A stretch of 64,000 nt of DNA. It comes from Brasilonema sennae CENA114. GTDB lineage: Bacteria > Cyanobacteriota > Cyanobacteriia > Cyanobacteriales > Nostocaceae. How positions within the stretch are numbered: position 1 is the stretch's first letter; the number at the start of each line of letters is the position of its first letter. Both the position numbers and the translations under genes were made by a program. The notes under the pieces are model-generated. The model saw only the letters and a program-made list of their open reading frames with translations. It did not search any database and had not been told where the DNA came from. Location of the stretch: NCBI RefSeq assembly GCF_006968745.1, contig NZ_CP030118.1, positions 5,019,943-5,083,942 of the forward strand, written 5' to 3'. This document shows, one piece after another, positions 9,296-17,248 of the stretch.

Positions 9296-9502
9296 TTGTC
9301 CATAAGTTGTGGAACGGAGTTGTACAATATTCCTAAAGGGTATGAGCCAGTAGCGGCAATCGCTATTGGATACCCCGGCGAATCCAAATCACTACCAGAA
9401 CAATACCAACAGCGCGAGTTATCTCCACGCCAGCGCAAGTCCATTGAGACGTTTGTCTTCACTGGAAGCTGGGGACAAACTTCCCCTGTGGTCAAATATT
9501 AG
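9296..9502 (+). pseudogene. C-terminal fragment of a nitroreductase-family protein
   Basis: The 68-residue frame reads LYNIPKGYEPVAAIAIGYPG, then LPEQYQQRELSPRQRK and FVFTGSWGQTSP. This is the C-terminal end of an FMN-dependent nitroreductase of the kind common in cyanobacteria, where the family length is near 200 residues. Everything upstream of LYNIPKG is missing: the preceding DNA is unrelated or TnpB-derived. It starts only about 55 bases after the TnpB stop, so an insertion or deletion probably joined the two remnants. Confidence 0.75.
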
Positions 9503-9505
9503 TTA

Positions 9506-9530
9506 TTAAAAAAGAGGGATTTTCCCTCTT
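9506..9530 (-). terminator. rpsA terminator
   Basis: Read on the minus strand: AAGAGGG, loop of five, CCCTCTT, followed by a T run (plus-strand A run 9506-9513). It lies about 75 bases past the rpsA stop, so it is the expected intrinsic terminator of that gene. Confidence 0.75.
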
Positions 9531-9606
9531 CATCCAGTATTTTTTTTAAGCTTTATTTATAAGCTTTACTAAATAGCCGCTGTATCCAACCACAACGGCA
9601 AATGCA

Positions 9607-10689
9607 TTACTCTTCAATAGCTGCTGGTATTTCCTCTTCAACTGGTTCAACTGCTTGAGGTGCTTCAACTTCAACTGGTTCAACTGCTTGAGGTGCTTCA
9701 ACTTCAACTGGTTCAACTGCTGGTGGTATTTCTTCAGCGCTAGTTTCAGCGGCTTCATCTGATGGAGCACTCACAGTAGTAGCACCTTGCTGTTTAGCTA
9801 GCAACTGTTCGCGATACCTAACAGCCATTTCTTCTGCCTTGTCATAAACCAAATCGCGATTTTTAATCATGTCACCTGGTTCAGGTTCCAGTTGTTTGGT
9901 AGACAAGGAGATACGACCACGTTCTGCATCCAAGTCAATGATCATGACTTTGACTTCATCATTGACATTAAAGACACTATGAGGCGTATCTATATGCTCG
10001 TGGGAAATTTCGCTAATGTGGAGTAGACCGCTCACACCGCCAATATCAATAAAGGCACCGTAAGGCTTGATACCGCGTACAGTACCAATCACGACCTCAC
10101 CAACTTCTAGGCGGTTCATCTTGCGCTCAACCAGCGCACGACGGTGAGATAATACAAGGCGGTTACGCTCTTCGTCTACCTCTAAGAACTTCAATGGTAG
10201 TTCTTCGCCAACCAATTCTTCTTTTGGTTTGCGTGTGCTAATATGAGATCCGGGAATAAATCCACGTAAGCCTTCTATCCGCACCAAAGCTCCACCACGA
10301 TTAGTGGCAAAAACACCAGAACGAACAGTCGCATCTTCTGCTTGCAACTGTCGTACCCGTTCCCAAGCCCGCATGTATTCAATACGGCGAATGGATAGCG
10401 TCAGTTGACCATCTTCGTTTTCATCGGTCAGGATGAAAAATTCTCTTGTTTCGTTGGATTGTAATACTTCTTCCGGGCTATCCACCCGGTTGATAGACAT
10501 TTCTTGTATAGGTATATATGCAGCTGTTTTTGCACCTATGTCAATCAGAGCGCCGCGCGGCTCTATGCTGAATACTGTTCCTGGTACTATATCACCTGGG
10601 CTAAAATGATAATCGTACTTGTCCAACAGAGCAGCGAAATCATCGTGAGTAAATCCAATTTCAGGAGCCATTAATTTCTGATTGACCAT
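9607..10689 (-). CDS. rpsA: 30S ribosomal protein S1
   Basis: A 360-residue protein from the ATG at 10689 (MVNQKLMAPEIGFTHDDFAA). The in-frame extension up to 10818 is not conserved-looking and is rejected. Three S1 RNA-binding domains are visible at about residues 31-101, 120-183 and 198-267; the third is the most canonical (KPYGAFIDIGGVSGLLHISE). Cyanobacterial S1 usually has three domains, against six in E. coli. The C-terminal 50 residues are an acidic tail built from 12-residue repeats of the type AVEPVEVEAPQ. It binds mRNA on the small ribosomal subunit. It faces away from the psbBT genes on its 5' side but shares their strand. Confidence 0.93.
   Translation of the reverse strand: MVNQKLMAPEIGFTHDDFAALLDKYDYHFSPGDIVPGTVFSIEPRGALIDIGAKTAAYIPIQEMSINRVDSPEEVLQSNETREFFILTDENEDGQLTLSIRRIEYMRAWERVRQLQAEDATVRSGVFATNRGGALVRIEGLRGFIPGSHISTRKPKEELVGEELPLKFLEVDEERNRLVLSHRRALVERKMNRLEVGEVVIGTVRGIKPYGAFIDIGGVSGLLHISEISHEHIDTPHSVFNVNDEVKVMIIDLDAERGRISLSTKQLEPEPGDMIKNRDLVYDKAEEMAVRYREQLLAKQQGATTVSAPSDEAAETSAEEIPPAVEPVEVEAPQAVEPVEVEAPQAVEPVEEEIPAAIEE
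9636..9728. repeat. 36-base tandem repeat encoding the S1 acidic tail
   Basis: Two near-identical 36-base units and a partial third, read on the plus strand as variants of TTCAACTGGTTCAACTGCTT. They encode the AVEPVEVEAPQ repeats of ribosomal protein S1. The unit length is a multiple of three, so copy number changes keep the frame. Confidence 0.8.
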
Positions 10690-10919
10690 GCTGATTGTTT
10701 CCCGGTTATTTTTCTCCGTAAAGGTTTTGCCTCCTAGCGATGTAATGCAAGAGCCGAATAGGCATTCCACACCTACATCATTTTTCATCCTAGCGCAGAA
10801 AAGTGGATCTGAATACATTACCTTCCAGATCGTACATCATACCATAAATACTCTACTCTTTTGTTTTCGTTAATAATTACTTATCAATAATACTTCCATA
10901 CACTCTTTTTTGTGCAGAA
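10690..10919. other. rpsA upstream region
   Basis: Region between rpsA and the psbBT terminator. It holds the rpsA leader and promoter on the minus strand; an AT-rich stretch at 10843-10910 would suit a promoter. No additional gene is supported. Confidence 0.4.
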
Positions 10920-10943
10920 AGGGCGCAATTCTAGATGCGCCCT
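10920..10943 (-). terminator. psbB-psbT terminator
   Basis: An 8-bp stem AGGGCGCA / TGCGCCCT with an 8-base loop, 48 bases past the psbT stop on the minus strand. The downstream T stretch is weak (CCCTTTC), but position and GC-rich stem fit an operon end. Confidence 0.6.
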
Positions 10944-10990
10944 CACATTTATAGCACTTTACACCTTATCGGTGGATAGATAATGGTGAT

Positions 10991-11098
10991 TTATTTTTCT
11001 TCTTTCTTTTGAATGCGAGGAGGTTCGCGGAAGGCGATCGCAAAGAAGAGAGTTCCGATCGCCAAGGTTAAAACTAGGATGTACGCAACGCTTTCCAT
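10991..11098 (-). CDS. psbT: photosystem II protein T (PsbT)
   Basis: A 35-residue frame, too short for most gene finders: MESVAYILVLTLAIGTLFFA, then IAFREPPRIQKKEEK. One membrane helix with the conserved FREPPR turn is the PsbT hallmark. PsbT is a low-molecular-mass PSII subunit at the monomer interface that supports dimer stability. It follows psbB by about 170 bases on the same strand, the usual order in cyanobacteria and plastids. A Shine-Dalgarno AGGA lies about 10 bases upstream of the ATG. Near-certain. Confidence 0.97.
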   Translation of the reverse strand: MESVAYILVLTLAIGTLFFAIAFREPPRIQKKEEK

Positions 11099-11269
11099 AG
11101 CTATAGTTCCTGCCTATTTTCCCACTATTATTAGTGTACCAAGTTACAAGAAAGAATGGTCTAGGGAATTGAAACTTAGAAATTGGGGATGAGGAAGAAT
11201 TTTTCCCGTTCCCAGTCGCCAGTCCATAGTTCCTCTGATTAGACCATTCTTAACTTTTCATTACAAAGT

Positions 11270-12799
11270 TTAGAGAGGTTCCGCACGGCGGGTTGTTTTG
11301 TCACCCACTTTCTGGAACAGACCCCATTCAACTTGTTCTTCGAGATCCGCCTCAACACCAGCAAAGACATCTCGGTAGATAGTTCGAGAGCCATGCCAGA
11401 TATGACCAAAGAAGAACAACAGTGCAAAGACAGCGTGTCCAAATGTAAACCAACCTCTAGGACTGGTGCGGAACACACCATCAGAGTTTAGGGTTTCTTT
11501 GTCAAATTCAAAGATTTCGCCGCCTTGAGCCTTACGAGCATATTTCTTCACATCAGCTGGTTCTGTGAAGGTTTGACCGTCTAAGTCACCACCGTAAAAG
11601 CTCGCGGTAACACCTGTTTGTTCAAAGCTATATTTGGATTCTGCTCGACGGAAAGGAATATCAGCACGGATAATACCATCACTGTCGGTCAAAATCACTG
11701 GGAAGGTTTCAAAGAAGTTGGGTAGGCGACGCACGGTCAACTCACGACCTTCAGAATCTTTGAATACGGCGTGACCTTGCCAAGATTGGGCAATACCATC
11801 ACCCCTATTCATTGGACCTGTACGGAATAGACCGCCTTTTGCAGGGCTATTGCCGACGTAATCGTAGAACGCGAGTTTTTCCGGTATTTGTGCCCAAGCA
11901 TCAGAAAGGCTTGCACCTTCAGCAAGACTACCTTGCACGCGCCGATCAATCTCGTGCTGGAAGTAATATTGATCCCACTGATAGCGGGTAGGTCCAAACA
12001 GTTCGATTGGTGTGGCGGCGTTTCCGTACCACATGGTGCCAGCAACAACGAACGCTGCAAAGAACACAGCAGCGATACTGCTGGACAGCACAGTTTCGAT
12101 ATTACCCATCCGCAGAGCTTTATAGAGCCTTTCGGGGGGTCTTACTGATAGGTGGAATAAACCTGCAATAATACCTACAATACCTGCTGCAATGTGGTGA
12201 GCCGCGATACCACCAGGGTTAAACGGGTTAAAACCGTCTGGTCCCCACTCTGGTGCGACTCCTTGGACATGCCCTGTTAAGCCGTAGGCATCAGAGACCC
12301 ATATTCCAGGTCCAAATAATCCTGTGACGTGGAAAGCACCAAAACCAAAGCACAGTAGACCAGATAAGAACAGGTGAATGCCAAACATCTTTGGCAGGTC
12401 AAGAGCGGGTTCACCAGTGCGTCCGTCTTGGAACAACTCCAAATCCCAGAAAACCCAGTGCCAAACGGCAGCTAAGAACAGCAAACCGGAAAGAACGATG
12501 TGGGCAGCAGCTACGCCTTCAAATGACCAAAAACCAGGATCGGTTGATGGATCGCCGGTAACGTTCCAACCGCCCCAAGATTGCGTTACGCCTAAGCGTG
12601 CCAGAAAGGGCAGCACGAACATACCTTGACGCCACATCGGGTTGAGTACTGCGTCGCTAGGGTCATAAATGGCTAGTTCGTACAAAGCCATTGAACCAGC
12701 CCAGCCTGCCACCAAGGCTGTATGCATCAAATGTACAGAAATCAGTCGCCCTGGGTCATTCAGAACAACTGTATGTACTCGGTACCAGGGTAGTCCCAT
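11270..12799 (-). CDS. psbB: photosystem II CP47 chlorophyll apoprotein
   Basis: 509 residues, the normal length for CP47. It begins MGLPWYRVHTVVLNDPGRL and has six membrane helices with the paired histidines that bind chlorophyll (for example HIVLSGLLFLAAVWHW and HHIAAGIVGIIAGLFH). The large lumenal loop between helices 5 and 6 is present (PTRYQWDQYYFQHEIDRR). It is a core antenna of PSII in the thylakoid membrane. A strong Shine-Dalgarno GAGGAG (plus 12810-12816) lies about 11 bases before the ATG. It is transcribed towards psbT. Confidence 0.98.
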   Translation of the reverse strand: MGLPWYRVHTVVLNDPGRLISVHLMHTALVAGWAGSMALYELAIYDPSDAVLNPMWRQGMFVLPFLARLGVTQSWGGWNVTGDPSTDPGFWSFEGVAAAHIVLSGLLFLAAVWHWVFWDLELFQDGRTGEPALDLPKMFGIHLFLSGLLCFGFGAFHVTGLFGPGIWVSDAYGLTGHVQGVAPEWGPDGFNPFNPGGIAAHHIAAGIVGIIAGLFHLSVRPPERLYKALRMGNIETVLSSSIAAVFFAAFVVAGTMWYGNAATPIELFGPTRYQWDQYYFQHEIDRRVQGSLAEGASLSDAWAQIPEKLAFYDYVGNSPAKGGLFRTGPMNRGDGIAQSWQGHAVFKDSEGRELTVRRLPNFFETFPVILTDSDGIIRADIPFRRAESKYSFEQTGVTASFYGGDLDGQTFTEPADVKKYARKAQGGEIFEFDKETLNSDGVFRTSPRGWFTFGHAVFALLFFFGHIWHGSRTIYRDVFAGVEADLEEQVEWGLFQKVGDKTTRRAEPL

Positions 12800-13089
12800 C
12801 GACTACGCTCCTCCTCGATGATTTATGTTTACAAAGCAATGCAATTTTTCAGTTTTTGTTATTGCCACAGCCGAAATTATCCCACAGCTTTGTCTTATAA
12901 ATGAGACAGTGTGGTTGATTTGGCAATTTTTACACATTTGGGGAGTTTTCATCCCAAAGAGTCGCCATGGCCAAGTGAAAAATGAGAATGTTTAAAAAAG
13001 TGTAACGTTTGATGGAGCTGTTTGCAAGCGTGTCAACATCAGCATATACGTAGCTTAAGGGTGTCTCAAACTACGTACGTTTTGAGGAT
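12800..13089. promoter_or_regulatory. psbB upstream region
   Basis: About 290 bases between psbB and the next terminator. It must carry the psbB promoter and leader on the minus strand; an AT-rich stretch at 12820-12910 directly before the gene is a likely place. No specific -10 box is claimed and no gene is seen. Confidence 0.4.
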
Positions 13090-13140
13090 AAAAAGAGCAG
13101 GGGATAAGAAAATTCACGCATTCGCTCATTTTTATCCCCT
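13090..13140 (-). terminator. terminator of the 110-residue conserved gene
   Basis: A 9-bp stem AGGGGATAA (13099-13107) / TTATCCCCT (13132-13140) with a 24-base loop. On the minus strand it is followed by GCTCTTTTTATCC. It lies about 30 bases past the stop of the gene at 13172-13504. Confidence 0.6.
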
Positions 13141-13171
13141 TGATCCGGTGTAACCTTCGTGATCGCTGAAA

Positions 13172-13504
13172 CTAAACCATAGATTTAATATCTTGCAGAT
13201 GACATCTAGCCGAGGCTGTTCCCAAGCGTTCAATAACCTGTTCAGCACTCATCAACCGTTTGAGGACAACTTGACCTATGGCTTGACCAGATTTACTGAC
13301 TTGTAGTTGTGTTGTCGGCTTCACTTCCACAGTTAAAACGACATCTTCAACCTGATAAAGCCATAACACTTCGTCTTGTTCTACTAGACAGATATTCATG
13401 CGCTGAATGTCTGGTTGGCGTCGCCATGCAGCCATCTGCCAAAGTCCATCAGATGCCCACACTCTGCCAACTGTCCAACCGTCGGATAGGAAGAAGTATT
13501 TCAC
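13172..13504 (-). CDS. small conserved cyanobacterial protein of unknown function
   Basis: A 110-residue soluble protein starting with GTG (MKYFFLSDGWTVGRVWASDG). It is rich in Trp and hydrophobic beta-like segments (DEVLWLYQVEDVVLTVEV) and ends with a helical segment (SAEQVIERLGTASARCHLQD). No membrane segment or catalytic motif is visible. It lies upstream of psbB on the same strand with its own terminator, so it is probably a separate unit. I do not recognise a named family. Confidence 0.65.
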   Translation of the reverse strand: MKYFFLSDGWTVGRVWASDGLWQMAAWRRQPDIQRMNICLVEQDEVLWLYQVEDVVLTVEVKPTTQLQVSKSGQAIGQVVLKRLMSAEQVIERLGTASARCHLQDIKSMV

Positions 13505-13953
13505 ACTCTTTAGTCTCGCTATTAGACTTAAAATCTACTTATTCTCGATTGGCATTTAGGGTGCCAGTCGGTTTCCCTGAAGCTAAGAATTTTTTTCCTG
13601 CATTGGGATGCACGTAGACAAACCCTAATGTAAAGCTTTTAAGATACGAGAAAAGCTTAACAAATGTTTGCCCTGGTATAGTTTAAATTTAAAACAAATT
13701 TGGGCACTGTTTATATGTTTAATCAAATAATTTTTTTTCTGTTATTCAGGAACATGAAATTCTATATATTGGTCTAATTTTTTTATTCTCATGGTAGGAC
13801 TTAAATAAACTTATAAAAGTTGACTCGCAAGACTCGCAAGAACTCAAAACTCACAAGATGAGCAGGTTTTCTCCTAAAATTTGAATTTTTTATCGGCAGA
13901 TTGCCAAAAAAATAGTATAATCCTTGACCACTAAGCTTAAAAATATTCAAGTT
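13505..13953. other. AT-rich intergenic region before the ABC binding protein
   Basis: About 450 bases between divergent genes, so it should contain two promoters. A repeated GACTCGCAA (13823-13840) and long T-rich runs (13720-13780) are visible. No coding potential is supported. Confidence 0.4.
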
Positions 13954-15603
13954 ATGACCAGGTTTTCCTTGTCCGCAAGACAGTGGAGTCGAATTACTAA
14001 ATTCTTTTGTTTACTTTGTTTGTGTTTAGTTTTGGTGGCTAGTTGTTCCAGGAGCCAACAGGCTACGACAACATCTGGTACGGTTAATGCCTCAACAGGC
14101 GATGGTCGCATTACTATAGGTACGACGCTTAATCCTCGTACTCTTGATCCAGCAGATGCTTATGAATTGCGATCGCTTGGGTTAGTGTACAACATGAGCG
14201 ATCGCCTTTACGCCTATGAACCAGGAAGCACAGAAATTAAACCTCAGTTAGCCACCGCTTTACCCAAAGTCAGTCAAGATAGTTTGACTTACACAATCCC
14301 TCTACGCCAAGGAGTTATATTTCATGATGGAACTCCTTTTGACGCCAAAGCAATGGCGTTTAGTCTGGAACGCTTTATCAAAAATGGTGGGAAACCTTCT
14401 TTTTTATTATCAGATGTAGTCGCTTCAGTAAAAGCAACGAGTGAGTATGAGTTAACCATACAACTGAAAAAACCCTTTGCAGCGTTTCCATCGCTGTTAG
14501 CGTTTTCGGCTTTTTGTCCAGTTTCCCCCAAAGCTTATGAAATTGGTACAGATAAATTTAAGCCAAATATCTTTATTGGTACTGGTCCATATAAATTAGC
14601 ACGGTATGGCACAGATTCCTTACAATTTGAAGTCTTTGATAAATATTGGGGAGAAAAACCAGCCAACAAAGGCATTAATTTGCAAATTTTAAGTAGTCCA
14701 GCAAATTTATATAATTCCTTTCGCACAGGTGCAGTTGATGTTGCTTACCTCGCTTTAGAACCAGATCAAATTCGCAGCTTACAACAAAGTGCTAAAAAAG
14801 ATGATTGGCAACCGATTGCAGTTCAAGGTAGTGTAGTCAGTTACTTGGTTTTAAATCGGAATCAAAAACCGTTGGATAAGCTAGAAGTTCGACAAGCCAT
14901 AGCTTCAATGGTTGATCGTTCACTGATGACTCAGCGTGTTCTATTAGGTCAAGGCAGTCCCTTGTACAGCATGATACCGACAACGCTTGACGTTTCCCAA
15001 CCATTATTTAAAGATAAATACGGTGATGGCAATGTAGACAAAGCTAAACAATTGTTAACTTCTGCTGGTTTCTCCAAAGAAAATCCAGTCAAGCTACCAC
15101 TTTGGTATCCTTCCAGTTCTGCTCCTCGCAGTTTAGCAGCACAGCTACTCAAAGCTTATGCCGATAAATATATGGATGGAATGTTGCAATTTGAACTCAA
15201 CGTTGTAGACGGTGCTACCTTCTTTAAAGCTATACCTAGGAGTTTTTATCCCACTGCTTTGCTAGATTGGTATCCAGACTTTATAGATGCAGATAATTAT
15301 ATTCAACCGTTTTTGGGTTGCGATAAAGGATCAGACGCGAAGGGATGCGAACAAGGAGGAAGCCAAACTCAGGGTTCATTTTACTATAGTGAGACTATCA
15401 ATAAATTGATTGCAGACCAACGTCAGGAACAAAATCCTGAAATACGTAAGAAAATTTTTGCAACGATTCAAGCACAAATAGCAACTGATGTTCCATATGT
15501 TCCCTTATGGCAAAGCAAAGATTATGTATTTGCTCGCAAGGGAGTTAGTGGTGTGCAAATTGATCCGACTCAAAATCTGATTTATAAAAGAATCAAAAAA
15601 TAG
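13954..15603 (+). CDS. ABC transporter substrate-binding lipoprotein (family 5, oligopeptide/dipeptide type)
   Basis: About 549 residues from the ATG at 13954; an upstream TTG at 13924 is less likely. A signal peptide ends in a lipobox LVASC, so the mature protein is lipid-anchored in the periplasm. Family SBP_bac_5 blocks are clear: ITIGTTLNPRTLDPADAYEL, TIPLRQGVIFHDGTPFDAKA, FIGTGPYKL and VRQAIASMVDRSLM. Such proteins bind peptides, nickel or other small solutes; the ligand is not readable. A matching permease gene follows after 240 bases. No ATPase gene is nearby. Confidence 0.9.
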   Translation: MTRFSLSARQWSRITKFFCLLCLCLVLVASCSRSQQATTTSGTVNASTGDGRITIGTTLNPRTLDPADAYELRSLGLVYNMSDRLYAYEPGSTEIKPQLATALPKVSQDSLTYTIPLRQGVIFHDGTPFDAKAMAFSLERFIKNGGKPSFLLSDVVASVKATSEYELTIQLKKPFAAFPSLLAFSAFCPVSPKAYEIGTDKFKPNIFIGTGPYKLARYGTDSLQFEVFDKYWGEKPANKGINLQILSSPANLYNSFRTGAVDVAYLALEPDQIRSLQQSAKKDDWQPIAVQGSVVSYLVLNRNQKPLDKLEVRQAIASMVDRSLMTQRVLLGQGSPLYSMIPTTLDVSQPLFKDKYGDGNVDKAKQLLTSAGFSKENPVKLPLWYPSSSAPRSLAAQLLKAYADKYMDGMLQFELNVVDGATFFKAIPRSFYPTALLDWYPDFIDADNYIQPFLGCDKGSDAKGCEQGGSQTQGSFYYSETINKLIADQRQEQNPEIRKKIFATIQAQIATDVPYVPLWQSKDYVFARKGVSGVQIDPTQNLIYKRIKK

Positions 15604-15653
15604 TCATGAGTCATTAATATCATCTGTGGATGAATACTTATAAAAAAAACGAA

Positions 15654-15841
15654 GAACCTCACCCGCCTCCGGCACCCTCACGCCAGGTGCTACAACGGGG
15701 GGAACCCCCGCAACGCACTGGCTCTCCTTAGTAAGGAGAGGGTTGGGGTGAGGTAAAGCAGGAATTATAAGTGATGAAACGGACTTGATATAACTCTTGA
15801 TTGTTGACTATTGACTCCTAATTCCTAACTCCTAATTAATT
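15654..15841. repeat. palindromic repeat plus STRR in the transporter gap
   Basis: CCTCACCC at 15658 and GGGGTGAGG at 15746 bracket an inverted-repeat unit. It contains a CTCTCCTTAGTAAGGAGAG hairpin and the module CTACAACGGGGGGAACCCCC shared with 32552-32580, 34435 and 43262. Heptamer-like units (TTGACTA, CTAATTC, CTAACTC) follow up to the permease start. Confidence 0.7.
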
Positions 15842-16867
15842 ATGTCTAGATCCAAAGCTTTACAATATTACATAATCGTCCGTGTACTTTTAGCTCCATT
15901 GATGCTATTGACTGTAACAACAGTCGTATTTCTTTTACTACGCGCAACACCAGGAGATCCAGTTGATGCGATTATTGGTGGACGTGCGCCAGAAAGTGCG
16001 AAGGAAGAATTGCGGGCTAAACTGGGTTTGAACCTTCCAATATGGTTACAGTATTTGAATTACATGGGAAAATTGCTGCAGCTAGACTTAGGAACTTCTA
16101 TAGGGAGTCGTGGACAATCTGTTTGGGAAATAATTGGGCAATATTTTCCTGCAACTGTGGAATTGGCGGTTTGTAGTATGGCGATCGCACTCATAGTTGG
16201 AATTGGAATTGGTGTTATTTCTGCCTCTCGTCCTGGAAGTTATCTAGATATTGGAGGGCGATTATTTGGGATTATCACATATTCTTTACCCATGTTTTGG
16301 GCTGGGATGATTCTGCAATTGATTTTTGCAGTCCAATTGGGTTGGTTTCCTTTAGGAACGCGCTTTCCGACAACTACGCCAGCCCCTCATGGTATCACTG
16401 GTTTATATACGGTTGATAGTTTATTGACTGGAAACTTGAATCAGTTTTTTACTGCTTTATATTATCTTGCGCTTCCTAGTATCACTTTAGGTCTTTTGCT
16501 GAGTGGTATTTTTGAGCGAATTGTGCGAGTGAACTTAAAGCAAACGATGAAAGCAGATTATGTGGAAGCAGCAAGAGCAAGAGGTATTCCTGAAAGAAAG
16601 ATTTTGTTTTCTCACGCTTTAAAAAATGCGCTGATTCCTGTGATTACTGTTATGGGTTTGACGTTTGCTTCACTTTTAGGTGGGGCTATTTTAACTGAGG
16701 TTACCTTCTCTTGGCCTGGATTGGCGAATAAGCTATATGATGCCATTAACGCGCGGGATTATCCTTTGATACAAGGAGTGTTGGTGTTTTTTGCGGCAAT
16801 TGTGGTTGTTGCTAGTATTGTGATTGATATTATCAATGCTTATATAGATCCAAGGATTAAGTATTAG
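15842..16867 (+). CDS. ABC transporter permease (DppB/OppB type)
   Basis: 341 residues with six membrane segments. The N-terminal block FLLLRATPGDPVDAIIGGR and the cytoplasmic EAA loop (YVEAARARGIPERKILFSHA, LKNALIPVITVMG) are diagnostic for the BPD_transp_1 family. It should form the membrane channel for the preceding binding protein. A second permease (DppC type) and ATPases, needed for a working importer, are not encoded in this window. They must be elsewhere or shared with another system. Confidence 0.92.
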   Translation: MSRSKALQYYIIVRVLLAPLMLLTVTTVVFLLLRATPGDPVDAIIGGRAPESAKEELRAKLGLNLPIWLQYLNYMGKLLQLDLGTSIGSRGQSVWEIIGQYFPATVELAVCSMAIALIVGIGIGVISASRPGSYLDIGGRLFGIITYSLPMFWAGMILQLIFAVQLGWFPLGTRFPTTTPAPHGITGLYTVDSLLTGNLNQFFTALYYLALPSITLGLLLSGIFERIVRVNLKQTMKADYVEAARARGIPERKILFSHALKNALIPVITVMGLTFASLLGGAILTEVTFSWPGLANKLYDAINARDYPLIQGVLVFFAAIVVVASIVIDIINAYIDPRIKY

Positions 16868-17248
16868 GTATGGGTTATTTTTCGATTGAAGTTTGATGTA
16901 TGAGTTTTCGGATCGATTCCGGAAACTTTTTATTTTATATAAACCGCAGAGGCGCAGAGGACGCAGAGAGAGAAAGAGGAGAATTTGTTTTCATACCTAG
17001 TTGTAGTCAAACACGATATTCCGTCATTGCGACTGGAACGTAGACGCCGAAGGCGGCTTCCCGAAGGGTAGTGGAAGGAAGCAATCTCATCAATCCTGAA
17101 CGACTCATAACGCAAATTGATAAAAGGTTTTTAGTCCATTAAAATGGACTTGGTGCTATAAGCCCGGAACTTCAGTTCTGGGCGGGCGAGAATGCTTGTT
17201 GAGAATAGTGTTATATTCTTCAGTAACTGAACTCTCATAATTGCCTAA
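16868..17248. repeat. repeat-rich intergenic region before the CHAT gene
   Basis: Contains three groups. GCAGAGG-type units lie at 16944-16970 (CCGCAGAGGCGCAGAGGACG). A composite unit at 17023-17095 runs from GTCATTGCGA to AAGCAATCTCATC and encloses ACGCCGAAGGCGGCTTCCCG. A pair of strong hairpins lies at 17133-17183 and is listed separately. No gene is supported. Confidence 0.6.
17133..17183. repeat. double-hairpin repeat upstream of the CHAT gene
   Basis: Hairpin 1: AGTCCATT / AATGGACT with a 2-base loop (17133-17150). Hairpin 2: GCCCGGAAC / GTTCTGGGC with a 4-base loop (17162-17183), followed by GGGC. The same arrangement (AGTCC...GGACT then GCC-GGAA...TTCC-GGC-GGG) is found at 18649-18741 on the other side of the CHAT gene. 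Confidence 0.8.

Noticed and set aside
10690..10818. N-terminal extension of ribosomal protein S1 to 10818
   Set aside because: The sequence before MVNQKLMAPEIG is not S1-like and has Cys-rich chance composition.
11809..12629. Plus and minus open frames inside psbB
   Set aside because: They lie in other frames of a certain photosystem gene with high codon bias and have no domain.
15658..15754. Possible intact insertion sequence between the transporter genes
   Set aside because: Only a short palindromic unit with no transposase; a dispersed repeat is the simpler explanation.
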